A stretch of DNA of 64,000 bases from Parabacteroides distasonis ATCC 8503 (GCF_000012845.1 NC_009615.1:3182501-3246500); one strand, 5' to 3'. Positions 45,946 through 55,152 are shown, numbered from the stretch's first letter. The notes: a model not told the origin generated them from the letters alone. Program-made: numbers and translations.

Positions 45946-46491
45946 TTACCTAGAGTAGCAGGAAGCCATAAGCGCCTCCAAGGTATCGACCTCTTTTTCC
46001 CGCATCATCGTAAGGGCGATATGGGCACAGGCGTAAGCGTCGGCCATGGCGTTATGATGTCGGGTAAGGTCGTAACCGCAGTGGGCGGCTACTGTCTGCA
46101 ACTGATGATTTACCAGAAATGGGTACATCTTCCGGGAGAGACGGCAAGTGCAATAGAAGGAATATTTCGGATAGGCTAAGTCATACACCTCGTGGGCGGC
46201 TTTCAGGCATCCCTCATCAAACGGACTGTTATGGGCAACAAGGGGGAGATCCTTTAGTTTCGGGGCGATGCTTTCCCAAGCCTCCTCGAAACATAACGCG
46301 TCATTCGTATCCTCAGCAGTCAATCCATGTATGGCCGTAGTCCAACGGGTATAGAAATTAGGGGTAGGACGTACCAAGGTATAAATGCTATCTACTACCC
46401 AGTCATCCTCCAATATGGCGATACCTATACTGCAAATACTGCTCCGCTTTCCATTAGCGGTCTCAAAGTCAATGGCTGCGAATCGTTCCAT
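45946..46491 (-). CDS. DnaQ-like DEDDh 3'-5' exonuclease
   Basis: This 181-residue protein has the exonuclease motifs: Exo I FAAIDFETANG, Exo II region LVAHNSPFDEGCL and Exo III RHHNAMADAYACA, giving the DEDDh acidic set with His. This is the PolC/epsilon-like fold found alone in many bacteria, so it may proofread or trim DNA or RNA. No polymerase domain is attached. Its stop codon directly abuts the stop of the convergent symporter gene (TAG then TTA, no gap), so the two transcripts must overlap. Confidence 0.9.
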   Translation of the reverse strand: MERFAAIDFETANGKRSSICSIGIAILEDDWVVDSIYTLVRPTPNFYTRWTTAIHGLTAEDTNDALCFEEAWESIAPKLKDLPLVAHNSPFDEGCLKAAHEVYDLAYPKYSFYCTCRLSRKMYPFLVNHQLQTVAAHCGYDLTRHHNAMADAYACAHIALTMMREKEVDTLEALMASCYSR

Positions 46492-46532
46492 AGATAGATT
46501 ACTAGTTTTTAATCCGTTTACTATTTATTTAT

Positions 46533-46564
46533 TTGTAGAGACGGGGCGTGCCCCGTCTCTACAA
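46533..46564. repeat. REP-like hairpin, family copy 4
   Basis: TTGTAGAGACGGGGC pairs with GCCCCGTCTCTACAA (15-bp perfect arms, central GT). It lies 12 bp after the stop of the tricorn-like gene. It is the longest copy and shows the full consensus. Confidence 0.85.
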
Positions 46565-46575
46565 ATAACCTCTCA

Positions 46576-49500
46576 TTATTTATGGCTCCAGTCCCTTGGT
46601 GCGGGGACAGGGGCTAGCGGTTTGCGTTCTTTTAATTGTTTCATGACTTCCTCGATAGCACGGTCTAACTGTTGATCCTCACCGTTCCATTCCTTGATGG
46701 GGTCGTTATCGATCAAGATATCCGGATCCACACCATGGTTCTCGATAATCCAGTTACCCGTCTTCGGATCATAGCTCGTGAAGAAAGGCACACGGATATC
46801 CGTACCGTCCATATAAGGAAGCGGGCCGCTAATACCGATGATACCTCCCCAAGTACGGGTTCCAATCAATTTACCTAAGCCAAGCGCACGGAAGCCCCAC
46901 GGGAACAAATCGCCATCGGAAGCGGAATACTTATTGATCAAGCAAACTTTCGGGCCGACCTGTACGGCATCCGGCACGGTCCCGATCAAAGAAGAACCCC
47001 GGCGCATCGTCAAACGATACGGCTCACGAGACAGACGTTCCAGAATCATCGGGGAGACATTTCCACCGCCATTCGCACGATCATCGATAATCAAACCCTC
47101 CTTATCCAATTGCGGATAGAAATAGCGGGAGAACTCATTCAAGCCTTCCGGCCCCATATCCGGGATATAGATATAACCGACCTTACCGTTCGTCGCCTTA
47201 TCCACCTTCTTGATATTATCTTGGATCCAATTATAATGATACAAAGAATACTCTTCCGCCAACGGACTGACTACGATCTTACGAGCGCCCGCCAACTGAG
47301 GCTTGCTATTCAAAGACAACTCGGTCGGAACGTTCGCCTTTCCGATCAACAACTTATACATATCGTTCACGCTATTCGTAGGTACTCCGTCTATAGCGAC
47401 GATATACTCTCCGGCCTTCGCCTCAACACCCGGCTCTGTCAATGGAGAACGTAATTCCTTACTCCAAGAAGCCCCCGGCAGGATCTTTTCCAAGCGGAAG
47501 AAACCACTCTTATCCCGAGAAACCTCAGCACCTAGCAGACCCATCGATACCCGTTTAGGACTTTCCACCTCACCGGGGTTCACATAAGCATGCCCTACTC
47601 CCAGCTCGCCGATCATCTCGCCAATAATATAATTCAAGTCCAAACGTGTTTTCACGTAAGGAAGAAGGGCGGCGTATTTCTCCTTGATCGCCTTCCAATC
47701 CTTGCCATGCATATTCTCCAGATAGAAACCATCCCGGAAAGCACGCCAAGCCTCATCGAAGATTTGCGCCCATTCCTTCGTATAGTCTACCGTGATCTTC
47801 ATATTCGCCAGATTAACCGGCTTGCTTAAATCCGCTTTACCCTTCGGTATATCGGTTACGAATAGTTGATCGTCCTTAAAGAAAACAGCTTTCTTGCCAG
47901 CCGGATCAACCATCATAGCGGCATCGCTAACGGTTTCCTCTTTCTGTTTCTTCAAGTCAAACATCTTCATGCCGCCTTTCGTGAAATAATACACGTTCGT
48001 TCCATCGGAATAAAGATCGTAGTAATTCGATCCCGGCAAGGGGAGCTTAACGATTCGATCCGTGATACCCTCTATATCAATCTTTACGACCGGAGTAGAA
48101 GCCTCATTCTTTGTCTCGTCCTTTTTAGAGGCATCCGCTTTCGCTGGGGTAGATTCAATGGCGACCTCCGCATCCGTTTCCATAAACGGGGAAGCGGTAT
48201 CCTTAGACAATAACGCCAGATATACGCCACCCATATTATTATACACATGATTCCATTCCGTTTGGCTATACGTAGGATTGAAATCACGGGCGGAAGTGAA
48301 TACCAGATATTTGCCATCCGTACTGAATACCGGAGAATAAGACTCGTACCATTTATCGGTCACGGGATATTCTTTCTTACCCGCGATATCGTAGACATAG
48401 ACGATCGAGAAATTATTATCGGACACACGGGAATAAGTCAACCAATTATTATCCGGAGAGAAACTTACGTTGCGGGCTTCACCTAACAGACTTTGTGAGA
48501 TAGTTGTTAGCTGTTTGTTAGATACGTCCAAAAGATTGATCCGATTCTTACGATCCGTATAGACAATCTTCTTGGAATCCGGACTCCACTGGAAAGTACG
48601 GATATACGTATCGTTATTCTTGGTCAACTGGGTAGGCTCGCCTCCCTCGGAATCTTGGAGATACAGCTCGGTCTCGCCGGTAGCGTCGGAGATATAGGCT
48701 ATATGTTTTCCGTCCGGAGACCATTGAGCGTCACGTTCGTGCGCTCCCGGAGTACGGGTGATATTTTTCGTAACCCCTTTATCTACCGGGATATTGAATA
48801 CCTCGCCACGAGCTGTCACCACCATACGCTCACCTTTTGGGGAGAGGCTGGCACTCGTGATATATTTGGAGCCATCCTTGATCTCGCTACGTGCGTAGAC
48901 ATTATCGGAGGCGAGGGTTACGTTCACTTTCTCCGGTTCCTTCGACGCCGCATCCATTTTATAGATATAGCCTCCATTCTCGAAAACGATCGTATTCCCG
49001 AAGCTGCTAGGGAATTTCACGTCGTACTCGGTGAAGTTCGTCACCTTACTTGTTTGTTTTGTCTTCGTATTGTAAACGAACAAGTTCATCGTGTAATCCC
49101 GATCCGAAAGGAAATAGATCTCATCACCAATCCACATCGGAAAGATATCTTGCGCCTCATTGTTCGTAATATTCTCTACACTTTTCTTCTCCGAATTATA
49201 CACCCAGATATCATCGGCCATACCGCCCTTATAGTATTTCCATGTACGGAACTCACGCATTACCCGGTTGTAAGCCAATTGTTTTCCGTCGGGCGAATAG
49301 CTACAAAAGCCGCCCTCGGGCAAGGGAACCACCTCGGAAAGGCCACCTTCTTTATTTACCGTATATAACTTACCGGAGAACCCATCGCTGATGCGGTTGC
49401 GGTAAACAATACCATTACCGTCCGGTGTCCAAGTCATCACGATATTGTTCGGGCCCATGCGATCGCCCAGATCATCACGGCTATTCGTAGCCGTGTAAGT

Positions 49501-49809
49501 GATACGCAATGGCTCACCGCCGGAAGAGGGCATCGTGTACACTTCCGTATTACCGTCGTACTGTCCCGTAAAAGCGATCGTCTTACCATCCGGGGAGAAA
49601 CGGGGAAACATCTCATACCCCACATACGATGTCAATCGCTGTGCCTCACCACCTGTAGCCGGGACCTTATATAAATCGCCAGCGTACGAGAATACAATCT
49701 CTGAACCATTTGTAGCCGGAAAGCGCATTAATCTCGCCTCATCCGCCGCCATCAACAACGTAGGGATAGCGACAGCCGCCAATGCTGTTAAAATCATTCT
49801 TTTCCTCAT
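46576..49809 (-). CDS. Tricorn-like S41 protease, secreted
   Basis: The start is ATG 49809 (1077 residues). A signal peptide (MRKRMILTALAAVAIPTLLMAA) is followed by a large beta-propeller region of PD40 repeats (for example PRFSPDGKTIAFTGQYDG, AQWSPDGKHIAYISD). Then come a charged linker, a tricorn C1-like part, a PDZ domain (about residues 770-860) and an S41 core. Active-site features are the His in GVGHAYV and Ser964-Asp965 in YSASDGD, matching the tricorn Ser965-Asp966 pair. It should degrade peptides in the periplasm. It is divergent from a lysO operon. Confidence 0.92.
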   Translation of the reverse strand: MRKRMILTALAAVAIPTLLMAADEARLMRFPATNGSEIVFSYAGDLYKVPATGGEAQRLTSYVGYEMFPRFSPDGKTIAFTGQYDGNTEVYTMPSSGGEPLRITYTATNSRDDLGDRMGPNNIVMTWTPDGNGIVYRNRISDGFSGKLYTVNKEGGLSEVVPLPEGGFCSYSPDGKQLAYNRVMREFRTWKYYKGGMADDIWVYNSEKKSVENITNNEAQDIFPMWIGDEIYFLSDRDYTMNLFVYNTKTKQTSKVTNFTEYDVKFPSSFGNTIVFENGGYIYKMDAASKEPEKVNVTLASDNVYARSEIKDGSKYITSASLSPKGERMVVTARGEVFNIPVDKGVTKNITRTPGAHERDAQWSPDGKHIAYISDATGETELYLQDSEGGEPTQLTKNNDTYIRTFQWSPDSKKIVYTDRKNRINLLDVSNKQLTTISQSLLGEARNVSFSPDNNWLTYSRVSDNNFSIVYVYDIAGKKEYPVTDKWYESYSPVFSTDGKYLVFTSARDFNPTYSQTEWNHVYNNMGGVYLALLSKDTASPFMETDAEVAIESTPAKADASKKDETKNEASTPVVKIDIEGITDRIVKLPLPGSNYYDLYSDGTNVYYFTKGGMKMFDLKKQKEETVSDAAMMVDPAGKKAVFFKDDQLFVTDIPKGKADLSKPVNLANMKITVDYTKEWAQIFDEAWRAFRDGFYLENMHGKDWKAIKEKYAALLPYVKTRLDLNYIIGEMIGELGVGHAYVNPGEVESPKRVSMGLLGAEVSRDKSGFFRLEKILPGASWSKELRSPLTEPGVEAKAGEYIVAIDGVPTNSVNDMYKLLIGKANVPTELSLNSKPQLAGARKIVVSPLAEEYSLYHYNWIQDNIKKVDKATNGKVGYIYIPDMGPEGLNEFSRYFYPQLDKEGLIIDDRANGGGNVSPMILERLSREPYRLTMRRGSSLIGTVPDAVQVGPKVCLINKYSASDGDLFPWGFRALGLGKLIGTRTWGGIIGISGPLPYMDGTDIRVPFFTSYDPKTGNWIIENHGVDPDILIDNDPIKEWNGEDQQLDRAIEEVMKQLKERKPLAPVPAPRDWSHK

Positions 49810-49941
49810 AACCAATCTTTTCTTTTAATCATATCTGTTCTATCCGTTTTTAGTTGGCCCAATAGCGGGTAGGACCTCAAATGTACATAAAAAGATCCAA
49901 AATCCAAGTCAAGTCCCTTATATATCCGATCCTAGAAAAAG

Positions 49942-49972
49942 TTTTAGAATCTCTAATTTATTACTACCTTTG
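49942..49972 (+). promoter_or_regulatory. Promoter of the leader-ORF/lysO operon
   Basis: TTTT (49942-49945), 19 bp, then TACCTTTG (49965-49972), a perfect -7 box. The start of transcription should be near 49979, giving a 5' leader of about 235 nt before the first lysO gene. Confidence 0.75.
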
Positions 49973-50002
49973 CGCCGGAAATCAAACAATGATACAAATA
50001 AG

Positions 50003-50101
50003 ATGAACAAGAAGCTTCTGAACAACTCAAAAAGATGGTATACCCGAGCTTTCTCGGGTAACACGATCGTGCATGTTCATTGGTTCAGCGGTTTTGTCTA
50101 A
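50003..50101 (+). CDS. 32-codon leader ORF upstream of lysO
   Basis: ATG at 50003 opens a 32-codon frame (MNKKLLNNSKRWY... ending HWFSGFV) that stops at 50101. It begins about 24 nt after the predicted transcription start, so it would be the first ORF on the lysO message. A hairpin, TACCCGAG with CTCGGGTA at 50041-50060, lies inside it. The peptide is rich in aromatic and His codons near its end (VHVHWF). It may be a ribosome-stalling regulatory peptide or a small protein; I recognise no family. Confidence 0.45.
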   Translation: MNKKLLNNSKRWYTRAFSGNTIVHVHWFSGFV

Positions 50102-50214
50102 ATCCATTCATACTCTTCTTGAGAGGACTTCTTTTTATAGTTCTCTTCTTACACCTACATCTAGGTCTTAATTGCACTCAAGTTTAACTTCTGCGGAAAA
50201 GAGGGAGTATTCGT
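50102..50214. other. 5' leader between small ORF and lysO
   Basis: This 113-nt stretch shows only short stems (for example ACCTA/TAGGT at 50153-50166). No clear terminator or known riboswitch was recognised. Confidence 0.4.
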
Positions 50215-50553
50215 ATGCTTCGTTTCCGGGGAAAGGATGTCTTGCGCATCTCAAAATACAATATGCTTATGTTTATCATTCTAGGTCTATTAGGTCTGGG
50301 GATAAGCGTCGGTTATTTATGCCGACACGTCCCCGCTTTCAAGGGATTGGAACATTCCATCTCTTATACGATTTTCGCGATGTTGTTCATATTTGGTATT
50401 ACCATAGGAGCCAACCAATCTTTGCTGAATAATATTGGTGAGTTTGGAATACAAGCTGCCATACTAGCTATTTGCGGAGTATTGGGAAGTCTGGTAGCAT
50501 CTTTTATCGCTTATAAATTATTTATCAAGAAAGGAGGTCTCAATGAAAAATAA
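50215..50553 (+). CDS. LysO-family transporter, N-terminal subunit
   Basis: This 112-residue membrane protein (or 96 residues if ATG 50263 is used; the paralogue at 62767-63045 begins at that equivalent point). It has three helices and the segment GITIGANQSLLNNIGEFG, typical of the N-terminal half of LysO/YbjE. In Enterobacteria LysO is one polypeptide that exports lysine; here it is split into two genes overlapping by 11 bp. AGAGGGAG lies upstream of the 50215 start. The substrate in Bacteroidota is not established. Confidence 0.8.
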   Translation: MLRFRGKDVLRISKYNMLMFIILGLLGLGISVGYLCRHVPAFKGLEHSISYTIFAMLFIFGITIGANQSLLNNIGEFGIQAAILAICGVLGSLVASFIAYKLFIKKGGLNEK

Positions 50554-51166
50554 CCTAATCGTTATCTTATGTTTCACAGCGGGAATCTTTTGCGGAACCT
50601 TCGCCAACACGACTATCTCCACGTATTGCGAAAAACTACCGCAATTCTTGCTATACGCTCTCGTTATCCAAGTAGGATTGAACCTGGGAGCAAACGCCGA
50701 ATTAGGAAAGATGGTAAAGGATATCCGGTTTTCCAGTTTGCTACTGCCGTTCTTTACGATCATCGGCACGTTAGTATTCTCTGCGGCGGCGAGTTTGTTA
50801 TTGACCTCGTGGAATATATATGATTGTATGGCTGTAGGAAGCGGATTCGCTTATTATTCCTTATCCTCCTTGCTTATCGTACAACTGAAAGAGGCGTCGG
50901 CAGGGATAGAAATCGCTTCGCAACTCGGGGCTATCGCATTATTGGCTAATATCATCCGGGAAATGTTAGCTTTATTCGGGGCACCGTTGTATGCCTCTTT
51001 CTTTGGTAAATTCGCTCCGGTATCCGTGGCGGGAATCAATTCTATGGATGTCTGTCTTCCCGTTATCAGCCGGTATTCCGGAAAGAATATCGTACCTGTG
51101 GCTATTATTCACGGGATTATCCTCGAGATCAGCGTGCCGTTGCTTATCTCGCTCTTTTGCAAGTAG
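50543..51166 (+). CDS. LysO-family transporter, C-terminal subunit
   Basis: This 207-residue membrane protein has about six helices. The conserved GSGFAYYSLSSLLIVQL and MLALFGAPLYASFFGKFAP, then SMDVCLPVISRYSG are the hallmark of the LysO C-terminal half. It should form the transporter together with the small upstream subunit. The operon ends with a strong terminator at 51204-51238. A close paralogue pair exists at 62144-63045. Confidence 0.85.
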   Translation: MKNNLIVILCFTAGIFCGTFANTTISTYCEKLPQFLLYALVIQVGLNLGANAELGKMVKDIRFSSLLLPFFTIIGTLVFSAAASLLLTSWNIYDCMAVGSGFAYYSLSSLLIVQLKEASAGIEIASQLGAIALLANIIREMLALFGAPLYASFFGKFAPVSVAGINSMDVCLPVISRYSGKNIVPVAIIHGIILEISVPLLISLFCK

Positions 51167-51203
51167 AAGCAGGATTTATCCTCAACACCCGCTATAAACA
51201 CAA

Positions 51204-51238
51204 AAGAGGATGCGTACATTATATCGACGCATCCTCTT
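51204..51238 (+). terminator. Intrinsic terminator after the lysO operon
   Basis: AAGAGGATGCGT (51204-51215) pairs perfectly with ACGCATCCTCTT (51227-51238), followed by GTTCCTTT. Confidence 0.85.
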
Positions 51239-51251
51239 GTTCCTTTATCCG

Positions 51252-51399
51252 TACTTCCTCCTCACGGAGGTACTTACGGACCTCTTAATTTATTACTTTA
51301 GTATTAATATTAATCCAACTCCCGCCTGTTCATCCGTCACGGATTACTTGGATCGATACCCGCACGGGAATTGTATGATTATCTTATTTTGTTAAATTC
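51252..51399. repeat. 3' UTR of S-layer-like gene, copy 1
   Basis: This is the region just past the stop of the 1149-residue gene. It matches 37185-37335 almost base for base over the AT-rich block and the CCCGCCTGTTCATCCGTCAC block. On the minus strand it ends in a compound hairpin (TCCGTA/TACGGA outer stem, 51248-51280). Probably a structured 3' end or terminator. Confidence 0.75.
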
Positions 51400-54300
51400 T
51401 TATTTAACGATAGCCTTAACAGCTTCCTCACCATCAACAGCCACTGCTACGATACCGGCAGGAACAGAGATTGTAGCGTTATCGGAAGTAAGAACGGTCT
51501 CAGCGATTACCTTACCCAAGATATTCGTGATAACTACAGACTTACCAGCTGCGCCTTGAACGGTTACGGTACCGTTACCTGCGATTACGGATACACCTTC
51601 AGTAGCGATCTCATCGTTAGAAGTAACGAATTCATCATCTTCTGTCATGCGTTGTACATTGAATACCAAGGCACCGTCACCGCTAGTCTTAGCATTATCG
51701 AACTTAGCGTTCTCATCTGTGATTACCAAGCAACCATTATGCATCTTCAACCAAGCAACATTCTCTTTCGGAGCAATTGCTTCATCTTTATTGCCATAAA
51801 CAGTTGTATACTGATCATCATAAACCGGTTGTCCATTAACTTCCGCTGAACCATAAACATTAGACTCAAACAAGAAAGAGTTATCTGCACCTTCTTCTGT
51901 TACATTTCCAGCCTTGTCAGGATTTACATAACGGAAAGACCAAGTTACGTTCTTATGTTTATCACCTGTCAAGTTCACAATGAAATGTTCAATTTTTGCT
52001 TTTTTATAGTTAGCGATGATTTCAGCCGTATCCAAATCAGCCGGAGCCATCTTCTCGAAACCATTTGTCAATACATACAAGCTGTCACCCATGTGAATAG
52101 CCTCAACGAAACCAACGCGAGTATAGCTGCTATTAACACTTGAGTTAGTACTTAATTTATACGGATTAGCAACCTTTCTTTCATCATAGACCTTCGCTGA
52201 ATCAGAGAAGTTTACCAAATATTTACCATAGTGGTAGCCAGCGTGAGCAGGAGTAGCGTGTGAGCAGTGAGCAGCATCAACCTTATTACCAGCATTATCA
52301 TAGTGATTATGCGCATAAGTACAAGGTACACCCGGAGTTCCCGGTACATCTACGTGAGCCGCAGAGATCAAATATTGAGGTTTGATATTACCTGCGCCAC
52401 GATTTACCCAAGCCGTATCGATATGGAAGAACAATTTACCATTAGCTTTATCCTTATTCCAGATACCAGCGTAGTTAACCACCTTGTCTTGCAAGTTCTT
52501 GTTCCACTCATCCATCAAGTACTCACCACGTACGCTCTCTACGAATGCCAAGCTATCGCAAGCGTCTGTAGCGCTCTCACCCAATGCTACGTTGTTGAAA
52601 CGACGGTATAATGGAGAGTCATCTGTTACCACAGCGAAAGCGGATGTACGAAGTTCACGATTATTGCCTTGATTGAACTTATCATCTGTAGAACCTTGTA
52701 ATAAGTCCAGAGTATTATCATCAACAGAAACTTTTACACCATTCGTATATTCATCAGATGAATAAGTAATTATAGATTCTGCCGCACCAACAGAAGCACG
52801 AGCCTTTACTTCTGAATTATCTTTTACGATGAAGAATTCTTTATTATCTTTATCATAAACTTTTACTATTTCAGCTTCAACTAACGCATAATAGTGCTTA
52901 CCGTCCACACAGTTGTTTTCTTTTAAGAAGAACGGAGTTTTAGTATCCTTCTTCATCATATACTTTTTAGCAACATCATCGTAAGACAAATAGCTCTCGC
53001 CATTCTTAACATAGTAAACATTTCTTACCAAGCTATCGCCAACACCATAGTTATCATTCTTAACCACGATCTCCAAACGGAAGTTAGTCTTATCACCGTT
53101 CTCGTTTACACGAACGATAGAATCCTTACCAGCCGGAGTATACAAATATTTATCTAATGCCAAACCATGTAAATAATTGAATACATATGTCTGAACCTTA
53201 GCGGAATCCTCTGTCAAGTATCTGTAACCAACCTTTAAGTTATTAGCGTCTTTAACAGGGATAAAACTCAAAGTATCAGCAACACCGTTATTATAGAAGA
53301 ATACATCTTTGCTATCTTTTACAGCATACAGCTGAACAGTTTTCTTATTCAGACCTACAGCATTATCAGACAAATCGTTGAACTCACGGTTCTGGATCGT
53401 AATAGAAGCAGTAGAAGCCGTACCATTCTTTGTAATAACCCACTGAGCTGCCGGAATATGGTTGAAATCTTGGCGATCTGCTTGTTTTGCCCAACCAAAA
53501 TTACCAGCCAAGTTAGCCAATGCATAAGCGTTGTTTTGTTCCGGTTTATTACCGCCAGTAGATTTATATTGAATCATATAAACACCGTCTGCCAAAGTTG
53601 TTTGAGTCAAACCCGTGAAGTTTGTACCAAGTTTGATAACTGTTTTCTGAACATCCTTAACAGCAACAAGAGCACCAGCAGTAGTACCATCTGTTTCATC
53701 TGTATTAACAGTCAATACATTCGTACCGGCCAAACGAGCCATGTAAATGTATTTATCAATAGCTGCTGTTTGAGTTCCCTTAGCAGAAGCTGTGTTATCA
53801 GAAAGTACCCAATTAGAGTTGTTGTTCTCCTCTTTCACCCATTTAGCGAAATCCTCATCAGATACACCGCCGTTTTTAGTAATCTTATAAACAGCCTTCT
53901 GAACTTGAGCATACAGCTCATCTCTCTGAGCGTTATAAGTGAACTTAAATTTATAAGAACCCTCATTACGGCCATCAGCGTTTAGTTCATCACAAGCAAA
54001 CTTCAAGAACTTGCTAGTCTCTGTTCCGTCATAATAAGCGGTATCAACTACAACATATGCTTTCTTGTCACCAATCTTTTGGTCTTTAGCTTGCAATGTT
54101 ACCCAATAGCCTCCATTTTGAGTATCAAATTCCTGATCCCCTGCATGTAAAGCTGTAGCAGTTAAAACATTCTTATTATTCCCTGAAGTCTCCGGATTCA
54201 TCGTTAAGCCAAAGAACATTTTAGCGATAGCTGCATTATTGCCCTTTACTGAATGTAATAAAGTATTCAATGCGTCACTATCCAAAGAAATACTTGCAGG

Positions 54301-54849
54301 AATATTTGCTTGGTCAGAAGACAAAGCTATAGCAGCAGTAGAGATTGCACTTTTCTTTGCTTTCTCCAAATAAAGTTTGCTACCTGACTGAGCTATATAA
54401 ACAACATTCTCACCATCAATATAAGAAACCAAGATATCCTTTCCACCCACTGTCTCAACAACCCACTCAGAAGCACTTCCTCCTAAAGCCAATGGAGCAG
54501 CACTAGCGATCTTTTGAGACTTGTTATTGTCATCCACAGCGATAGCTGTAGCAGGATCTACAGACAATGTTAAACCGGTAGCCTTATTTACGAAAGAATA
54601 AAGAGTTCTTCCTAAAGAAGTCTTCACGTTAGAGACAGTCCATGTTGCTGGATTCAACTCTTTTAAATCAGAAAGAGTTGTAGGATCAAAGCTCAATGCA
54701 CCATAATTATTCTCTGTATTTACAGATAAGTAATTTGATGATGCACCCAACAAAGTAGCCTCGCCCTTCTTAGCGTTTATGCTAGCTCCCGCAGAGAATG
54801 CAGTCGCCAACATAGCACTAGCTAAAAGCGTAGTAATCTTTTTGTTCAT
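51400..54849 (-). CDS. Large phase-variable S-layer-like surface protein
   Basis: This 1149-residue exported protein has a signal peptide (MNKKITTLLASAMLATAFSAG). The long mature chain has many short beta-rich segments and no catalytic motif. The C-terminal about 60 residues (VVITNILGKVIAETV, ISVPAGIVAVAVDGEEAVKAIVK) resemble a type IX secretion sorting domain and may be what is called DUF6383 in Parabacteroides. A Cys/His-rich patch (about residues 840-873) is unusual. Size and context recall S-layer glycoproteins, which are known to be phase-variable in P. distasonis. Its invertible promoter region currently points away. A fossil copy of its 3' end lies at 37185-37560. Confidence 0.75.
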   Translation of the reverse strand: MNKKITTLLASAMLATAFSAGASINAKKGEATLLGASSNYLSVNTENNYGALSFDPTTLSDLKELNPATWTVSNVKTSLGRTLYSFVNKATGLTLSVDPATAIAVDDNNKSQKIASAAPLALGGSASEWVVETVGGKDILVSYIDGENVVYIAQSGSKLYLEKAKKSAISTAAIALSSDQANIPASISLDSDALNTLLHSVKGNNAAIAKMFFGLTMNPETSGNNKNVLTATALHAGDQEFDTQNGGYWVTLQAKDQKIGDKKAYVVVDTAYYDGTETSKFLKFACDELNADGRNEGSYKFKFTYNAQRDELYAQVQKAVYKITKNGGVSDEDFAKWVKEENNNSNWVLSDNTASAKGTQTAAIDKYIYMARLAGTNVLTVNTDETDGTTAGALVAVKDVQKTVIKLGTNFTGLTQTTLADGVYMIQYKSTGGNKPEQNNAYALANLAGNFGWAKQADRQDFNHIPAAQWVITKNGTASTASITIQNREFNDLSDNAVGLNKKTVQLYAVKDSKDVFFYNNGVADTLSFIPVKDANNLKVGYRYLTEDSAKVQTYVFNYLHGLALDKYLYTPAGKDSIVRVNENGDKTNFRLEIVVKNDNYGVGDSLVRNVYYVKNGESYLSYDDVAKKYMMKKDTKTPFFLKENNCVDGKHYYALVEAEIVKVYDKDNKEFFIVKDNSEVKARASVGAAESIITYSSDEYTNGVKVSVDDNTLDLLQGSTDDKFNQGNNRELRTSAFAVVTDDSPLYRRFNNVALGESATDACDSLAFVESVRGEYLMDEWNKNLQDKVVNYAGIWNKDKANGKLFFHIDTAWVNRGAGNIKPQYLISAAHVDVPGTPGVPCTYAHNHYDNAGNKVDAAHCSHATPAHAGYHYGKYLVNFSDSAKVYDERKVANPYKLSTNSSVNSSYTRVGFVEAIHMGDSLYVLTNGFEKMAPADLDTAEIIANYKKAKIEHFIVNLTGDKHKNVTWSFRYVNPDKAGNVTEEGADNSFLFESNVYGSAEVNGQPVYDDQYTTVYGNKDEAIAPKENVAWLKMHNGCLVITDENAKFDNAKTSGDGALVFNVQRMTEDDEFVTSNDEIATEGVSVIAGNGTVTVQGAAGKSVVITNILGKVIAETVLTSDNATISVPAGIVAVAVDGEEAVKAIVK

Positions 54850-54923
54850 AAATCAAAAATTTAATATTAATAATAGTGTTAATTAAAGTCCATCCCACCG
54901 TTTAGCACCCTTGTTTTTCTCGA

Positions 54924-54945
54924 AAACGACTAGTCTAAACGATCG
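54924..54945. repeat. Left inverted arm of invertible promoter
   Basis: The 22-bp arm contains CTAGTCTAAACGATCG and pairs with 55118-55139 with one mismatch. It lies 75 bp upstream of the surface-protein ATG. Part of it also belongs to an 18-bp perfect palindrome at 54934-54951. Confidence 0.85.
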
Positions 54946-55069
54946 TTTAGATCTTGCGTTTTTTAGACGCTTGAGAGGGAGGTTCGTTGAAGGAATCGCT
55001 TGTTTGGTAAATGATAACCTATCCTATTGATAAGAAAGAGGATAAGTGAAAAAAAAATAGCTCGGAAGG

Positions 55070-55100
55070 GTTGCAAGTATCGAAGAAACGCGTACCTTTG
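55070..55100 (+). promoter_or_regulatory. Promoter inside invertible segment, OFF orientation
   Basis: GTTG (55070-55073), 19 bp, then TACCTTTG (55093-55100) is a near-canonical Bacteroidota promoter. It lies in the 172-bp interval 54946-55117 and reads rightward, away from the surface-protein gene. Inversion would place its start site about 100 nt upstream of that gene. Confidence 0.85.
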
Positions 55101-55117
55101 CAAATGACTAAAAGAAT

Positions 55118-55139
55118 CGATCGTTTAGACTAGCCGTTT
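55118..55139. repeat. Right inverted arm of invertible promoter
   Basis: Inverted partner of 54924-54945; contains CGATCGTTTAGACTAG. Located 18 bp past the -7 box. No invertase gene is in the window, so the recombinase must act in trans. Confidence 0.85.
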
Positions 55140-55152
55140 CTATCTATTATAT

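Noticed and set aside
50102..50214. Lysine riboswitch upstream of lysO
   Set aside because: The stretch is too short and lacks the long paired regions of that class.
54850..54923. Fixed promoter for the surface-protein gene between left arm and ATG
   Set aside because: No TAnnTTTG box is present on the minus strand in this 74-bp AT-rich stretch.
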